Of a stretch of DNA of 41,517 nt, positions 17,103 through 25,959 are shown piece by piece (positions within the stretch are counted from its first letter, which is position 1; the number at the start of each line of letters is the position of its first letter). The translations under genes were made by a program, and so were the position numbers. Below the pieces are notes generated by a model, which did not search any database, was not told the origin of the DNA, and worked only from the letters and a program-made list of their open reading frames with translations. This DNA comes from Microseira wollei NIES-4236 (GTDB lineage Bacteria > Cyanobacteriota > Cyanobacteriia > Cyanobacteriales > Aerosakkonemataceae), in assembly GCF_020521235.1 (NCBI RefSeq), contig NZ_BLAY01000090.1, positions 1 through 41,517 of the forward strand, read 5' to 3'.

Positions 17103-18938
17103 GTGAAAATCGGAGCGAATTATCTTGGTAACAATCGTTGTGAATTTACAGTTTGGGCACCGGCTCACGAAGATTTAGCCGTACAAATTGTATCTCCGGA
17201 AAACCGCGTCTTGCCAATGCAAAAAGACGAGCGGGGTTACTTTTCAACAATGGCAGAAAATATTGAACCGGGAACGCTTTATTATTACAAAATAGCCGGA
17301 GAAAAGGATTTTCCCGATCCAGCGTCGCACTCGCAACCAAAAGACGTACACGGCGCTTCAGAAGTAGTCGATCATACTAAAATGAACTGGACTGACCCCC
17401 AGTGGTCGGGTATTCCTTTAGAGGAAATGATAATGTACGAACTGCACGTGGGCACGTTTACACCCGCAGGCACGTTCCTGGCAATTATACCGCGCTTAAG
17501 CGAATTGCGCGAGTTTGGGGTGAACGCAATTGAAATTATGCCCGTGGCTCAATTTCCAGGCGATCGCAACTGGGGTTATGATGGGGTTTATCCCTTTGCG
17601 GTGCAAAATTCCTACGGCGGTAGCGAAGGATTGAAAAAGCTCGTAGACGCGGCGCATAAAGAAGGATTATCAATTATTCTCGACGTAGTTTATAACCACT
17701 TTGGCCCCGAAGGAAACTACACGAGTCAGTTTGGCCCTTATTTTACAGAAAGCTACAGAACTCCTTGGGGTAGGGCGATAAATTTTGACGATATTTATAG
17801 TTTCGGGGTGCGGGAATTCTTTATCCAAAACGCGCTTTACTGGTTGGAAAATTACCATATTGACGCGCTGCGATTGGATGCGATTAACGCAATTTATGAC
17901 ATAGGGGCGAAACACTTCTTGCAAGAATTGGCAGATCGAGTAAATGAACTTTCTATGCGGGTAGGGAGGAAACTTTATCTAATAGCCGAAAGCGATTTAA
18001 ACGACGTGCGAGTAATTCGCGAAAAAGAATTAGGCGGATATGGAATAGATGCTCAATGGAGCGATGATTTTCATCACGCCTTGCATACAGTCCTGACAGG
18101 AGAACAGGGGGGATCTTATCAGGATTATGGTAGCTGCGAACAACTAGCCAAAGCTTTTAAAGAAGGCTTTGTTTACACCTGGAACTATTCGCAATATCGT
18201 CAAAGATATTATGGGAGCGATCCAGGAGATCGCTCGGGAAATCAATTTGTCATTTTCGCCCAAAATCACGACCAAATCGGCAATAGAATGTTAGGCGAGC
18301 GACTCTCGAATTTAGTTGATTTTGAAGCTGTGAAACTAACTGCGGGTGCTGTCTTCCTTTCCCCTTACATTCCGATGCTATTCATGGGGGAAGAATACGG
18401 AGAAGATTCGCCTTTCCTCTACTTTATCAGTCACACAGATGCCGATTTAGTCGAAGCGGTAAGGCAGGGAAGAAAGCGAGACTTTTCTGACTTCTATAGC
18501 GAAGGAGAATTTATCGATATCTTCAGTAAAGATGCCTTCGATCGATCTAAATTGAAATGGGAGAAACGGCAAGAAGGCAAACACAAAGTCTTGCTCGAAC
18601 TGCATCAACATTTAATTCAGCTACGCCGCACAATGCCAGTTTTGAAAAATCTGGATAAGCAAAATATAGAAGCATCTGCTGTAGAGGAAGATAAGCTGAT
18701 ATTCCTCCGCCGCCGCGACAGTATGGGAAGCCAAATCTTCTGCATAATGAACTTCAACCAAAAAGATGTAACCTGCCAAACATCACCAGGCGGAATCTGG
18801 CGAAAGATATTAGATTCTGCCGATACTAAATGGATGGGAGCGGGTTCTAAAATGCCAGAAAAACTAATTCACGAGCAAGAAGTAACAATTTGCCCCCAAA
18901 GTTTCGCTCTTTATGAATTAGAAACATTAGCACAATGA
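17103..18938 (+). CDS. treZ: Malto-oligosyltrehalose trehalohydrolase
   Basis: A 611-residue GH13 enzyme. It releases trehalose from maltooligosyl-trehalose made by TreY, the second step of the TreYZ pathway from glycogen-type glucans. An N-terminal beta-sandwich spans about 1-95. In the (beta/alpha)8 barrel the nucleophile Asp is near 257 (DALRLDAI), the acid/base Glu near 294 (LIAESDLND) and the third acid near 389 (FAQNHDQIGN). The length is normal. The GTG start at 17103 is set by AAGGAG at 17090-17095. The partner gene treY lies downstream on the same strand beyond a 0.46-kb repeat array and is broken, so the pathway may be non-functional here although TreZ looks intact. Confidence 0.95.
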   Translation: MKIGANYLGNNRCEFTVWAPAHEDLAVQIVSPENRVLPMQKDERGYFSTMAENIEPGTLYYYKIAGEKDFPDPASHSQPKDVHGASEVVDHTKMNWTDPQWSGIPLEEMIMYELHVGTFTPAGTFLAIIPRLSELREFGVNAIEIMPVAQFPGDRNWGYDGVYPFAVQNSYGGSEGLKKLVDAAHKEGLSIILDVVYNHFGPEGNYTSQFGPYFTESYRTPWGRAINFDDIYSFGVREFFIQNALYWLENYHIDALRLDAINAIYDIGAKHFLQELADRVNELSMRVGRKLYLIAESDLNDVRVIREKELGGYGIDAQWSDDFHHALHTVLTGEQGGSYQDYGSCEQLAKAFKEGFVYTWNYSQYRQRYYGSDPGDRSGNQFVIFAQNHDQIGNRMLGERLSNLVDFEAVKLTAGAVFLSPYIPMLFMGEEYGEDSPFLYFISHTDADLVEAVRQGRKRDFSDFYSEGEFIDIFSKDAFDRSKLKWEKRQEGKHKVLLELHQHLIQLRRTMPVLKNLDKQNIEASAVEEDKLIFLRRRDSMGSQIFCIMNFNQKDVTCQTSPGGIWRKILDSADTKWMGAGSKMPEKLIHEQEVTICPQSFALYELETLAQ

Positions 18939-18946
18939 CCTCTATT

Positions 18947-19411
18947 CCCCTCGTTCCAAGGCTCCCGCCTCCCCTCGTTCCAAGGCTCCCGCCTGGGAAC
19001 GCCGTCCCCTCGTTCCAAGGCTCCCGCCTCCCCTCGTTCCAAGGCTCCCGCCTGGGAACGCCGTCCCCTCGTTCCAAGGCTCCCGCCTCCCCTCGTCCCC
19101 TCGTTCCAAGGCTCCCGCCTCCCCTCGTTCCCCTCGTTCCCCTCGTCCCCTCGTTCCAAGGCTCCCGCCTCCCCTCGTTCCCCTCGTCCCCTCGTTCCAA
19201 GGCTCCCGCCTCCCCTCGTTCCCCTCGTCCCCTCGTTCCAAGGCTCCCGCCTGGGAACGCCGTCCCCTCGTTCCAAGGCTCCCGCCTCCCCTCGTTCCCC
19301 TCGTCCCCTCGTTCCAAGGCTCCCGCCTGGGAACGCCGTCCCCTCGTTCCAAGGCTCCCGCCTGGGAACGCCGTCCCCTCGTTCCAAGGCTCCCGCCTGG
19401 GAACGCCGTCT
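18947..19411. repeat. Tandem array of 13 CGTTCCAAGGCTCCCGCCT units
   Basis: Thirteen copies of TTCCAAGGCTCCCGCCT are joined by spacers of two main kinds (CCCCTCG runs or GGGAACGCCGTCCCCTCG). It fills the treZ-treY gap and is strongly pyrimidine-biased on the plus strand. Long frames cross it only because the repeats lack stops. Confidence 0.9.
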
Positions 19412-19451
19412 AGGAGGCTATGCCTCCATTTGTCAGGAGGCATAGCCTCCT
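19412..19451. repeat. Perfect 16-bp palindromic hairpin
   Basis: AGGAGGCTATGCCTCC (19412-19427) and its exact complement (19436-19451) are separated by 8 nt. It could form a strong hairpin between treZ and treY. No T-run follows, so a terminator is not asserted. Confidence 0.75.
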
Positions 19452-19537
19452 GACTAACATTTCCAGGTAGAACCTGGAAACGAGAATTAAACGAGAATTA
19501 ACGAGTATTAAATCTGCCAATTGGAGTCAATTAAATT

Positions 19538-22397
19538 ATGCGGATTCCTACAGCAACTTACCGAATTCAATTCCATTCAGGATTTAAATTTGAAGCGGCA
19601 AAAAAAATTATTCCTTATCTTGTAGATTTGGGAATTACTGACATCTACGCTTCGCCAATTTTTAAAGCTAGAGCAGGCAGTACCCACGGGTATGATATAG
19701 TTGACCCGACTCAAATTAATCCCGAATTAGGGACGCCAGAATATTTTGAATCCTTAGTAAAAGAAATTAAAAAATATGACATGGGATGGGTGCAAGACAT
19801 CGTTCCCAACCACATGGCATATGATAGCCAAAATGCTTGGCTAATCGATGTTTTAGAAAATGGCCACGACTCGGAATCTTTTGACTTCTTCGATATAGAA
19901 TGGGAACGGGCATATGAAGATATTATATCAAATCCGGTTGCATCGGAATGATCGGCCTTTCTTGGTAATTGCTAATTGCTAATTGCTAATTGCCCCTACA
20001 GGTCGTAATTCCGATGCAACGGTCAACGATATTAAAGGACGAGTGCTTGCCCCAATGTTGGGCAATTTTTAGGGAGAATGTTGGGAAAATGGCGAGATTC
20101 AACTCAAATATGACGAAACTGGATTAAGCGTCAATTATTACAGTTTAAAATTGCCAGTCAGAGTCGAATCTTATGCCAAGTTTATCACTCAAAACTTGCG
20201 ACAGTTGGCGAAGGTATTGGGAAGGCGTCATCCAGATTTTATCAAATTACTGGGGATTCTTTATCTAATTAAAAGCGCACCCGGAGAAACCAAAGGCAAA
20301 GAACGATACGACCAAATCGCCTTTGTTAAAGGACTTTTGTGGGAACTTTATACCCAAAATCCCGATGTCAAAGAATTTATTGATGGCAACGTCAAGTTTT
20401 TTAATGGAGAACCGGGTAACCCAGAGAGTTTTAACCCTCTGGATAGCTTACTAAACGAACAGTTTTACCGTCTAGCGTTCTGGAAAGTTGGGGCGGAAGA
20501 AATCAATTATCGCCGATTTTTTACGGTTAACGAATTGATTTCGGTTAAAATACAAGAAATCAAAATATTTCACAAAGCTCATGATTTGGTCAGTCAGCTA
20601 ATTGAACAAGGAAAAGTAACCGGACTAAGAATCGACCACATTGACGGACTTTACGACCCAACGGAATATTTAAAGCGACTGCAAGACAAAGTGGGAGATG
20701 CTTATATTACCGTTGAAAAGATTTTGGAACTGAAAGAAAAATTACCAGAATGCTGGCCTATTGAGGGAACGAGCGGGTATGATTTTTTAAACTACGTTAA
20801 CGGGATTTTCTGCAAGCGGGAGAGCGAGAAAGAGTTAACCGACCTCTACGTCAAATTTACTGGCATTAATAGTTCTTACGAGGAGCAATTTATTGAGAAG
20901 AAAAATATCATCATCGAAAAGAACTTAGCCGGGGATGTAGATAATCTGACTCAAATTTTGAGAAAGATAGCTGGTCAATCGAGGCGTTATAGCGATTTTA
21001 CCATCAATGGGTTAAAACGAGCGCTGGCGGAAGTGCTGCGAGTTTTTCCAGTGTATCGGACTTATGTAAATGGAGATGGTTTGATCGAACAAGATCGCGG
21101 TTATATTCAGGAAGCGATCGCACATGCCAGAGAACGCATTCCCCTCCTAGTTAACGAATTGAATTATATCGAAAAATTGCTGCTTTTGCAATGGGAAGAA
21201 TTCCTCACCGAAGAACAAAAAGCCGATCGACTTCATTTCGTGATGCGGATGCAACAGCTTAGCGGCGCTTTAATGGCAAAGGGAATTGAGGATACCTTAT
21301 TCTACGTTTATAACCGACATTTAGCCTTAAATGAAGTCGGCGGACATCCGGGTAAATTTGGCATCAATATTGAATATTTACCCGAATTTAATCAACAACA
21401 AAACGTTGCTTGGCCTCACAAAATGAACGCCACCGCTACCCACGATACTAAACGCGGCGAAGATGTGCGGGCAAGATTGCAAGTGCTTTCAGAAATACCG
21501 GAAGAATGGGAAAAACAAGTGAAAACTTGCAGCGAAATTAACCTGCCCAAGAAAAGCTATGTGCGAGGAAAAGCCGTTCCGGTTCCCAATGACGAATACT
21601 TCTTTTATCAAAGTTTGTTGGGTGCGTATCCCTTCGATGAAAGCGAGAACGAATCCTTTTTAGGACGGGTTAAAGACTATATCCTTAAATCGCTCCGAGA
21701 AGCGAAGCTGCACAAGGCTTGGTTGCGCCACGATAGGGATTATGAAGCAGGATTTCTGGCTTTTGTGGAGAAAGTTTTACATACTTCTGACTCGAATCAA
21801 TTTATGAAGCAGTTTCTGCCTTTCCCAAAGTGGATAGCCACCTATGGAATCTATAATTCGCTTTCCCAAACTTTGCTGAAGTATACATCTCCAGGCGTCC
21901 CCGATACTTATCAGGGAACCGAGTTGTGGGATTTGAGTATGGTTGACCCAGATAACCGCCGCCCGGTAAATTACGAACGGCGAATCGGGTATTTAAAGGA
22001 GATTAAAGAGAAAGCACAGATAGATATTCATCAACTGCTCGATGAGTTATTGTCTAATAAAGAAGATGGGCGGATTAAGCTGTTTTTAACTCACAAAGTG
22101 CTGCCAGCAAGAAAAGAGAATGTGGCAGTTTTTGAGCAAGGAGATGCGTTGGCGAGGAGCTTTGGGGATAAAATGGCGATCTCCGTCGCCCCGAGCTTCT
22201 TCACCACCCTAGTAAAACCAGGGGAATTGCCTCTAGGCGAGCAAGTTTGGGCAGATACTAAGTTGCTAATGCCCCTTGGCGTGGAGTCTACCGGGCGCGA
22301 TGGGATTACCAATCAAACTATTTCTGGGGGCAATCGGGTAGCGCTCGCGCAAATTTTACAACACTTCCCCGTGGCATTGCTGATTAGTCAGGCTTAA
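19538..22397 (+). pseudogene. treY: Maltooligosyl trehalose synthase, disrupted
   Basis: The N-terminus (RIPTATYRIQFHSGF..., VQDIVPNHMAYDS) reads to the Ile of ...RAYEDI and is then broken by a 102-bp insertion at 19926-20027 with GATATTA duplicated (19919-19925, 20028-20034). After it, IKGRVLAPMLGNF resumes in another frame and meets TAG at 20070-20072, where NFYGE is expected (Tyr to stop). A 748-residue open frame then continues to 22397 with RIDHIDGLYDP, GTSGYDF and TATHDTKRGEDVR. Without the 109 bp the gene is 917 codons, the usual TreY size. TreY normally isomerises the reducing-end linkage of a maltodextrin to trehalose. Confidence 0.9.
19926..20027. mobile_element. MITE-4-like insertion in treY
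   Basis: A 102-bp insert. Its two ends share GTTGCATCGGAAT in inverted orientation, with a 7-bp GATATTA duplication outside. The interior has about four AATTGCT heptads. Confidence 0.75.
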
Positions 22398-22454
22398 ACA
22401 AAGGGCAATCGCTCGCTTTGAATTACAAAATATACCAGCAGGGGCATCTGAATC

Positions 22455-22470
22455 ATGAAAAATTTTTCAT
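22455..22470. promoter_or_regulatory. 16-bp perfect palindrome upstream of redox operon
   Basis: ATGAAAAATTTTTCAT is a perfect palindrome 101 bp before the GTG of the first thioredoxin gene. It could be an operator, but AT-rich palindromes also arise by chance and no regulator is known. Confidence 0.25.
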
Positions 22471-22570
22471 AGATTTTTCACCCGCGTATCACACAAACCT
22501 ACGAGATTAGATACTGTAAGGCAATGAACCCTTACATCTGAGTAATCGGTAATCTTGGAGGAGATCAATC

Positions 22571-23113
22571 GTGAAAGCACATCTCAAAACGGTTCTGTTG
22601 CTTGGTTTTGGTAGCTTGGCAACTGTTCTGGGCGTCGCGACTTTGCCTCAAGCTGCTGTTTCTCACAACTCAAATGCCAGTATGGAAGTCGTTCAGGCGG
22701 CGACAGAACCGTTATCAGAACGGGAGATTCAAATCGCTCAAGCACCCAGAGGGAATGCTTTGGCAGCAGAGTTGCAGGGTAAACCAACTATCGTCAAAAT
22801 CTATGCCGACTGGTGTTCTGCCTGCCAGCGCCTCAGACCTGTGACGAATTCATTGCAGCAGCAATTCAAGGGCAAGGCAAATTTCGTTGTGTTTGATGTG
22901 ACAAATCGCACCACCACTCAGGCAGCAGAAGCCAGAGCCAGACAGTTAGGCTTGAGCAATTTTCTGGCAGCGCACCGCGCCCAAACATCCACCATTGCGG
23001 TGATTAATCCCAGTAATGGGCAGATTTTCCGACAATTTCGCTACAACTTCAATCAGCAACAATACGTAAACGCGATTAACCAAGCGATCGCTCGCATCAG
23101 TGCGCGTTCATAG
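22571..23113 (+). CDS. Exported thioredoxin-domain protein (WCSAC)
   Basis: A 180-residue protein. An N-terminal signal sequence (hydrophobic core about 7-25) is followed by a low-complexity linker. A thioredoxin fold starts near 62, with active-site W81-C82-S83-A84-C85 in KIYADWCSACQRL. It should act in the periplasm or thylakoid lumen as a disulfide reductase. The start is GTG, with GGAGGA 10 nt upstream. It opens a three-gene set with a cytosolic thioredoxin-like protein and a CcdA-type transporter, suggesting it is the lumenal acceptor of electrons carried across the membrane, as HCF164/CcsX is for cytochrome c maturation. The role is inferred from domain plus context. Confidence 0.85.
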   Translation: MKAHLKTVLLLGFGSLATVLGVATLPQAAVSHNSNASMEVVQAATEPLSEREIQIAQAPRGNALAAELQGKPTIVKIYADWCSACQRLRPVTNSLQQQFKGKANFVVFDVTNRTTTQAAEARARQLGLSNFLAAHRAQTSTIAVINPSNGQIFRQFRYNFNQQQYVNAINQAIARISARS

Positions 23114-23188
23114 CAAATCGAAGGCTCGTTTTCAGTCAACCGATTCTCTCGCTCCCTATTGCTGCCAAATTAACGGAGTTAACCCATC

Positions 23189-23500
23189 ATGGCTCAGTCT
23201 ATTTCGCTGCATCAAACCCTTGACATCGGTGAGGAAAAATCAATTTTGGTCAAGTTTGTTGCGCCCCATTGTAGTGGTTGTGTGACGATCAAACCGCTCT
23301 TGGAGCAACTGACACGGGAACAAAGCGAAGTTTTACATCTGGTGGAAATTGACATTACCGAAGAGCCAGAATTGGCGATGGAACTGGATGTCAGAAGCGT
23401 GCCTACAGTTGCGTTGTTTAAGCAAGAGCAAGAATTGGGGCGACTGGTTGGATTGCAACCCAAGAAACATTACGCGAACTTAGTGCAACAGGCTGTTTAA
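23189..23500 (+). CDS. Thioredoxin-like protein (CSGC)
   Basis: A 103-residue thioredoxin fold without a signal peptide. The redox motif is C28-S-G-C31 (VKFVAPHCSGCVTIKP), and the cis-Pro loop SVPTVALF is present. The first motif residue is not preceded by Trp as in classic thioredoxin, so it is a divergent member. It is probably cytosolic and a likely electron donor to the CcdA-type protein encoded 370 bp downstream. It lies 75 bp after the exported thioredoxin on the same strand. ATG start; the ribosome-binding site is poor. Confidence 0.85.
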   Translation: MAQSISLHQTLDIGEEKSILVKFVAPHCSGCVTIKPLLEQLTREQSEVLHLVEIDITEEPELAMELDVRSVPTVALFKQEQELGRLVGLQPKKHYANLVQQAV

Positions 23501-23531
23501 AAGATGCCTTTTTCCTCAGGACTGACGCATC

Positions 23532-23718
23532 GATCCCCCCTAGCCCCCCTTGCCCAGGGGGGAACCTGACAGCTCCCCTTGCCCAGGGGGGAACCTGACA
23601 GCCCCCCTTGCCCAGGGGGGAACCTGACAGCTCCCCTTGCCCAGGGGGGAACCTGACAGCCCCCCTTGCCCAGGGGGGAACCTGACAGCCCCCCTTGGCA
23701 TTGGGGGTTGGGGGGATC
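23532..23718. repeat. 29-bp tandem repeat x5 inside a GATCCCCCC inverted-repeat element
   Basis: The unit TTGCCCAGGGGGGAACCTGA(+9) starts at 23550, 23579, 23608, 23637 and 23666, with CTCCCC/CCCCCC variants. The outer ends GATCCCCCC (23532) and GGGGGGATC (to 23718) are complementary. Units are head to tail without spacers, so this is not CRISPR. It separates the second thioredoxin from ccdA. Confidence 0.9.
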
Positions 23719-23870
23719 GGCATGTGAGACATTGGGTGCATAAGTCCTGTTCCTGATTCTCAGGATTTGATATTTGAGCCGTTAAATGCGTCAGGGCGAA
23801 GCATCACCAAAGATTTTCTCATCAATGCTTCACCCCTACTTTCCCCCTACACCAATCTGGAGAACTGGCG

Positions 23871-24734
23871 ATGAAATCCGAACGTACTGCTCACGAAACC
23901 TCTCTGGAAATGCCCCGCACGCGCCGCAAACTTGCTTTCACTGGCAAAACGCTATTCTACGGTGGGCTGTTTCTGGGAGCGATCGCACTAACTTTAATCT
24001 CGCCTCATCTTTCAGGCTGGTATCTTTATCTCACAGAACTTGTTGGGCAGGTTCAAAATCCTTATCACCAATGGCTGGAAGAGCAAAATCTCAGCAATCC
24101 CTTGGTTCTGATTCCATTAGCATTTATTGGCGGATTAATTGCCAGTATTTCTCCCTGCATTTTGTCACTCCTGCCCGTTAACTTGAGCTATATCGGCACG
24201 TTGAAAATTACATCTCGTCGGGCAGCGTTTGCCAAAGCAGGATTTTTTGTTCTGGGTGTCGTTACTGTGTTCAGTTTGTTTGGGCTGTTTGCATCCTTTG
24301 CCGCAGCAGTGTTAGTCGATTATCGCGGCTATTTCCACGTCGTTGTCGGTGCAATCATTTTGGTCATGGGGCTAAGTTTCGCCGGATTGATTCACCTGCC
24401 TTTGCCTCAACCTAAGGCTTCTGTATCGGCGGCGGGTCCCTACGGAGTGGGGTTAACCTTCGCTTTGGTCAGTTCTCCCTGCTCCAGTCCGGTTCTGTTT
24501 GCTGCGATCGCTGCTGCCGCTGCCACTGGCTCCCAATTGGTAAGCGTGGCAACACTCGTAAGTTACGGATTGGGATACACAGCCATCATCTTCTTTGCCA
24601 GTCTGTACGCTGGATTGGTCAAGCAAAGCCGGGTGCTTCTGGGTCAATCCGACTGGGTGATTCGCGTGGGCAGTGCCGCCCTGATTCTGGCGGGCGGATT
24701 CTATCTGATCAACGGTATTCGCTGGTTCTTTTAA
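23871..24734 (+). CDS. ccdA: CcdA/DsbD-type thiol-electron transporter
   Basis: A 287-residue membrane protein. One N-terminal hydrophobic segment (26-47) is followed by about six TM helices from 77 onward. The two membrane cysteines of the CcdA family are present: C96 in ISPCILSLLP and C204 in SSPCSSPVLF. CcdA proteins pass electrons from cytosolic thioredoxin to a lumenal or periplasmic thioredoxin; both partners are encoded just upstream. In cyanobacteria this supports c-type cytochrome assembly. The TAA stop (24732-24734) lies within the 6-bp target duplication of a MITE-1 copy that follows immediately. Confidence 0.9.
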   Translation: MKSERTAHETSLEMPRTRRKLAFTGKTLFYGGLFLGAIALTLISPHLSGWYLYLTELVGQVQNPYHQWLEEQNLSNPLVLIPLAFIGGLIASISPCILSLLPVNLSYIGTLKITSRRAAFAKAGFFVLGVVTVFSLFGLFASFAAAVLVDYRGYFHVVVGAIILVMGLSFAGLIHLPLPQPKASVSAAGPYGVGLTFALVSSPCSSPVLFAAIAAAAATGSQLVSVATLVSYGLGYTAIIFFASLYAGLVKQSRVLLGQSDWVIRVGSAALILAGGFYLINGIRWFF

Positions 24735-24737
24735 TAA

Positions 24738-24905
24738 CCCAAGTTGCTAGTTATAACTTGTGACAGCGGTAATTGCGAGCTTGCAAGCTTGCTCGCTTGC
24801 TAATTGCTAATTGGGTTAACAGGCTTTTGCCTTCTTGACAACTACCCATTAGCCATTAGCGATTAGCCATTACCAGTACCGCTTGATGTAACTAGCAACT
24901 TGCGT
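24738..24905. mobile_element. MITE-1 copy b, at the ccdA stop codon
   Basis: 168 bp, flanked by TAATAA at 24732-24737 and 24906-24911; the left copy contains the ccdA stop. Nearly identical to copy c at 29829-29995 apart from the internal heptad tract. Confidence 0.9.
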
Positions 24906-24929
24906 TAATAACAGATAACTCTGATACCT

Positions 24930-25289
24930 TTTTCTTGACACTCTGCGCCATAAATCGACGCAGATTCTTGCCTCTACAGACTCCTCTCGCCAGGAGAGGA
25001 ATCCAACATCGGCGTTCAGGGGTGTGCCCAGCACCCCATCCTCTAAACCAGATACAGCTATAACCTGCTTCACAGAACTTGGCTAAACTTGCTTAAAGTT
25101 CACCATTCAACCAGAAACAGTTTTTGGAGGGTCTGCTTCCTGCTTCAACCTTTGGGAGTCGGCTCCTTCTTGTCCACAGGCGTTGAGTGCAGACTTTGCC
25201 AGCCGTACTATACCAACAAGTATAACTGGGATCCAGCACCAGTCAATTTTTGCCGCTTTGGAGCTTTGAAACTTACCTAAAATAGCCAA
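24930..25289 (-). pseudogene. IS200/IS605 TnpB C-terminal remnant and right end
   Basis: On the minus strand, 25289-25107 encodes a tail (VRLAKSALNACGQEGADSQR) that resembles the C-terminus of IS200/IS605-family TnpB. Beyond it, a structured non-coding stretch ends in GCGCAGAGTGTCAA near 24930, like the right ends of such elements, which contain the guide-RNA region. A similar end lies at 28196-28306. No catalytic part of TnpB remains. Family assignment is from recall of typical C-termini, so it is tentative. Confidence 0.45.
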
Positions 25290-25358
25290 GTTTAGATAAG
25301 TTTAGGAAAGAAATTCGTTATGCAAGTCTACCTCTCTACTCGTATGGTTAATGGTATT

Positions 25359-25422
25359 GTAGAGGCGGGTTTTACCAATCAATCTGTGGCAGCACGAGAT
25401 ATTTCGTTAAACCCGCCCCTAC
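25359..25422. repeat. Inverted repeat GTAGAGGCGGGTTT / AAACCCGCCCCTAC
   Basis: 14-bp arms with one mismatch around a 36-bp centre; a dispersed element. A second inverted repeat (GGGGCACGGCAT/ATGCCGTGCCCC) lies at 25513-25570, and a MITE-4 end (GGACATGATAT) at 25482-25492. Confidence 0.65.
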
Positions 25423-25774
25423 TTTGATGCCAAGCGAATTGTGTTGATAAACCCGCCCCCCGCGCGATGCCCATGCCAGGGGACATGATATGCATGACAA
25501 AATATACCAGTAGGGGCACGGCATATTAAACATTTCGATTCCACGATAAACGTTAATTATGCCGTGCCCCGCTGTCGCTTTGTAGCTGTGAATACAAACT
25601 GATTTAACATTAGACCTGTTGCGGTATGAAAAAATTTTTTCCAGATGTTTATTAATCTCTTACTTTAGTTATTTGACGAAGGAAGAAGTACGACCAGTTA
25701 ATTTGTGAATAACTTCTCTCAATGAGATGTATTCCAGCTTGCCTTATGAAACAAAAATTGGGGAATTAAACTCT

Positions 25775-25843
25775 TCAGGGCTGACGCAGCGGCAATACCT
25801 GTTGCTAACAATAATCTAATGGTTAATTCTGCGTCAGCCCTGA
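25775..25843. repeat. 15-bp perfect inverted repeat upstream of psaB
   Basis: TCAGGGCTGACGCAG (25775-25789) and its complement (25829-25843) bracket 39 bp; TTTTTT follows. A hairpin-forming small element in the psaB leader region. Nothing gene-like was seen elsewhere between 25290 and 25959. Confidence 0.75.
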
Positions 25844-25959
25844 TTTTTTCACCCGTTATTGCCTTTGAATTAGGCGGTAGATTCCCTATGGCAAGCGTTT
25901 TGATTCTCGCGATTGACTAGCAATTCGCATTCGCTAAATCGAGGAAGTCAGTAAAATAC

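Noticed and set aside
18847-19453. Several long overlapping open frames on both strands across the treZ-treY gap
   Set aside because: They are translations of a stop-free tandem repeat and have no start signals or non-repeat content.
23532-23718. Possible CRISPR array
   Set aside because: The 29-bp units are contiguous with no unique spacers and no cas gene is near.
24870-25073. 67-residue minus-strand frame ending LTQVASYIKRYW
   Set aside because: The tail is the MITE-1 end and the rest is the non-coding IS200/IS605-like right end.
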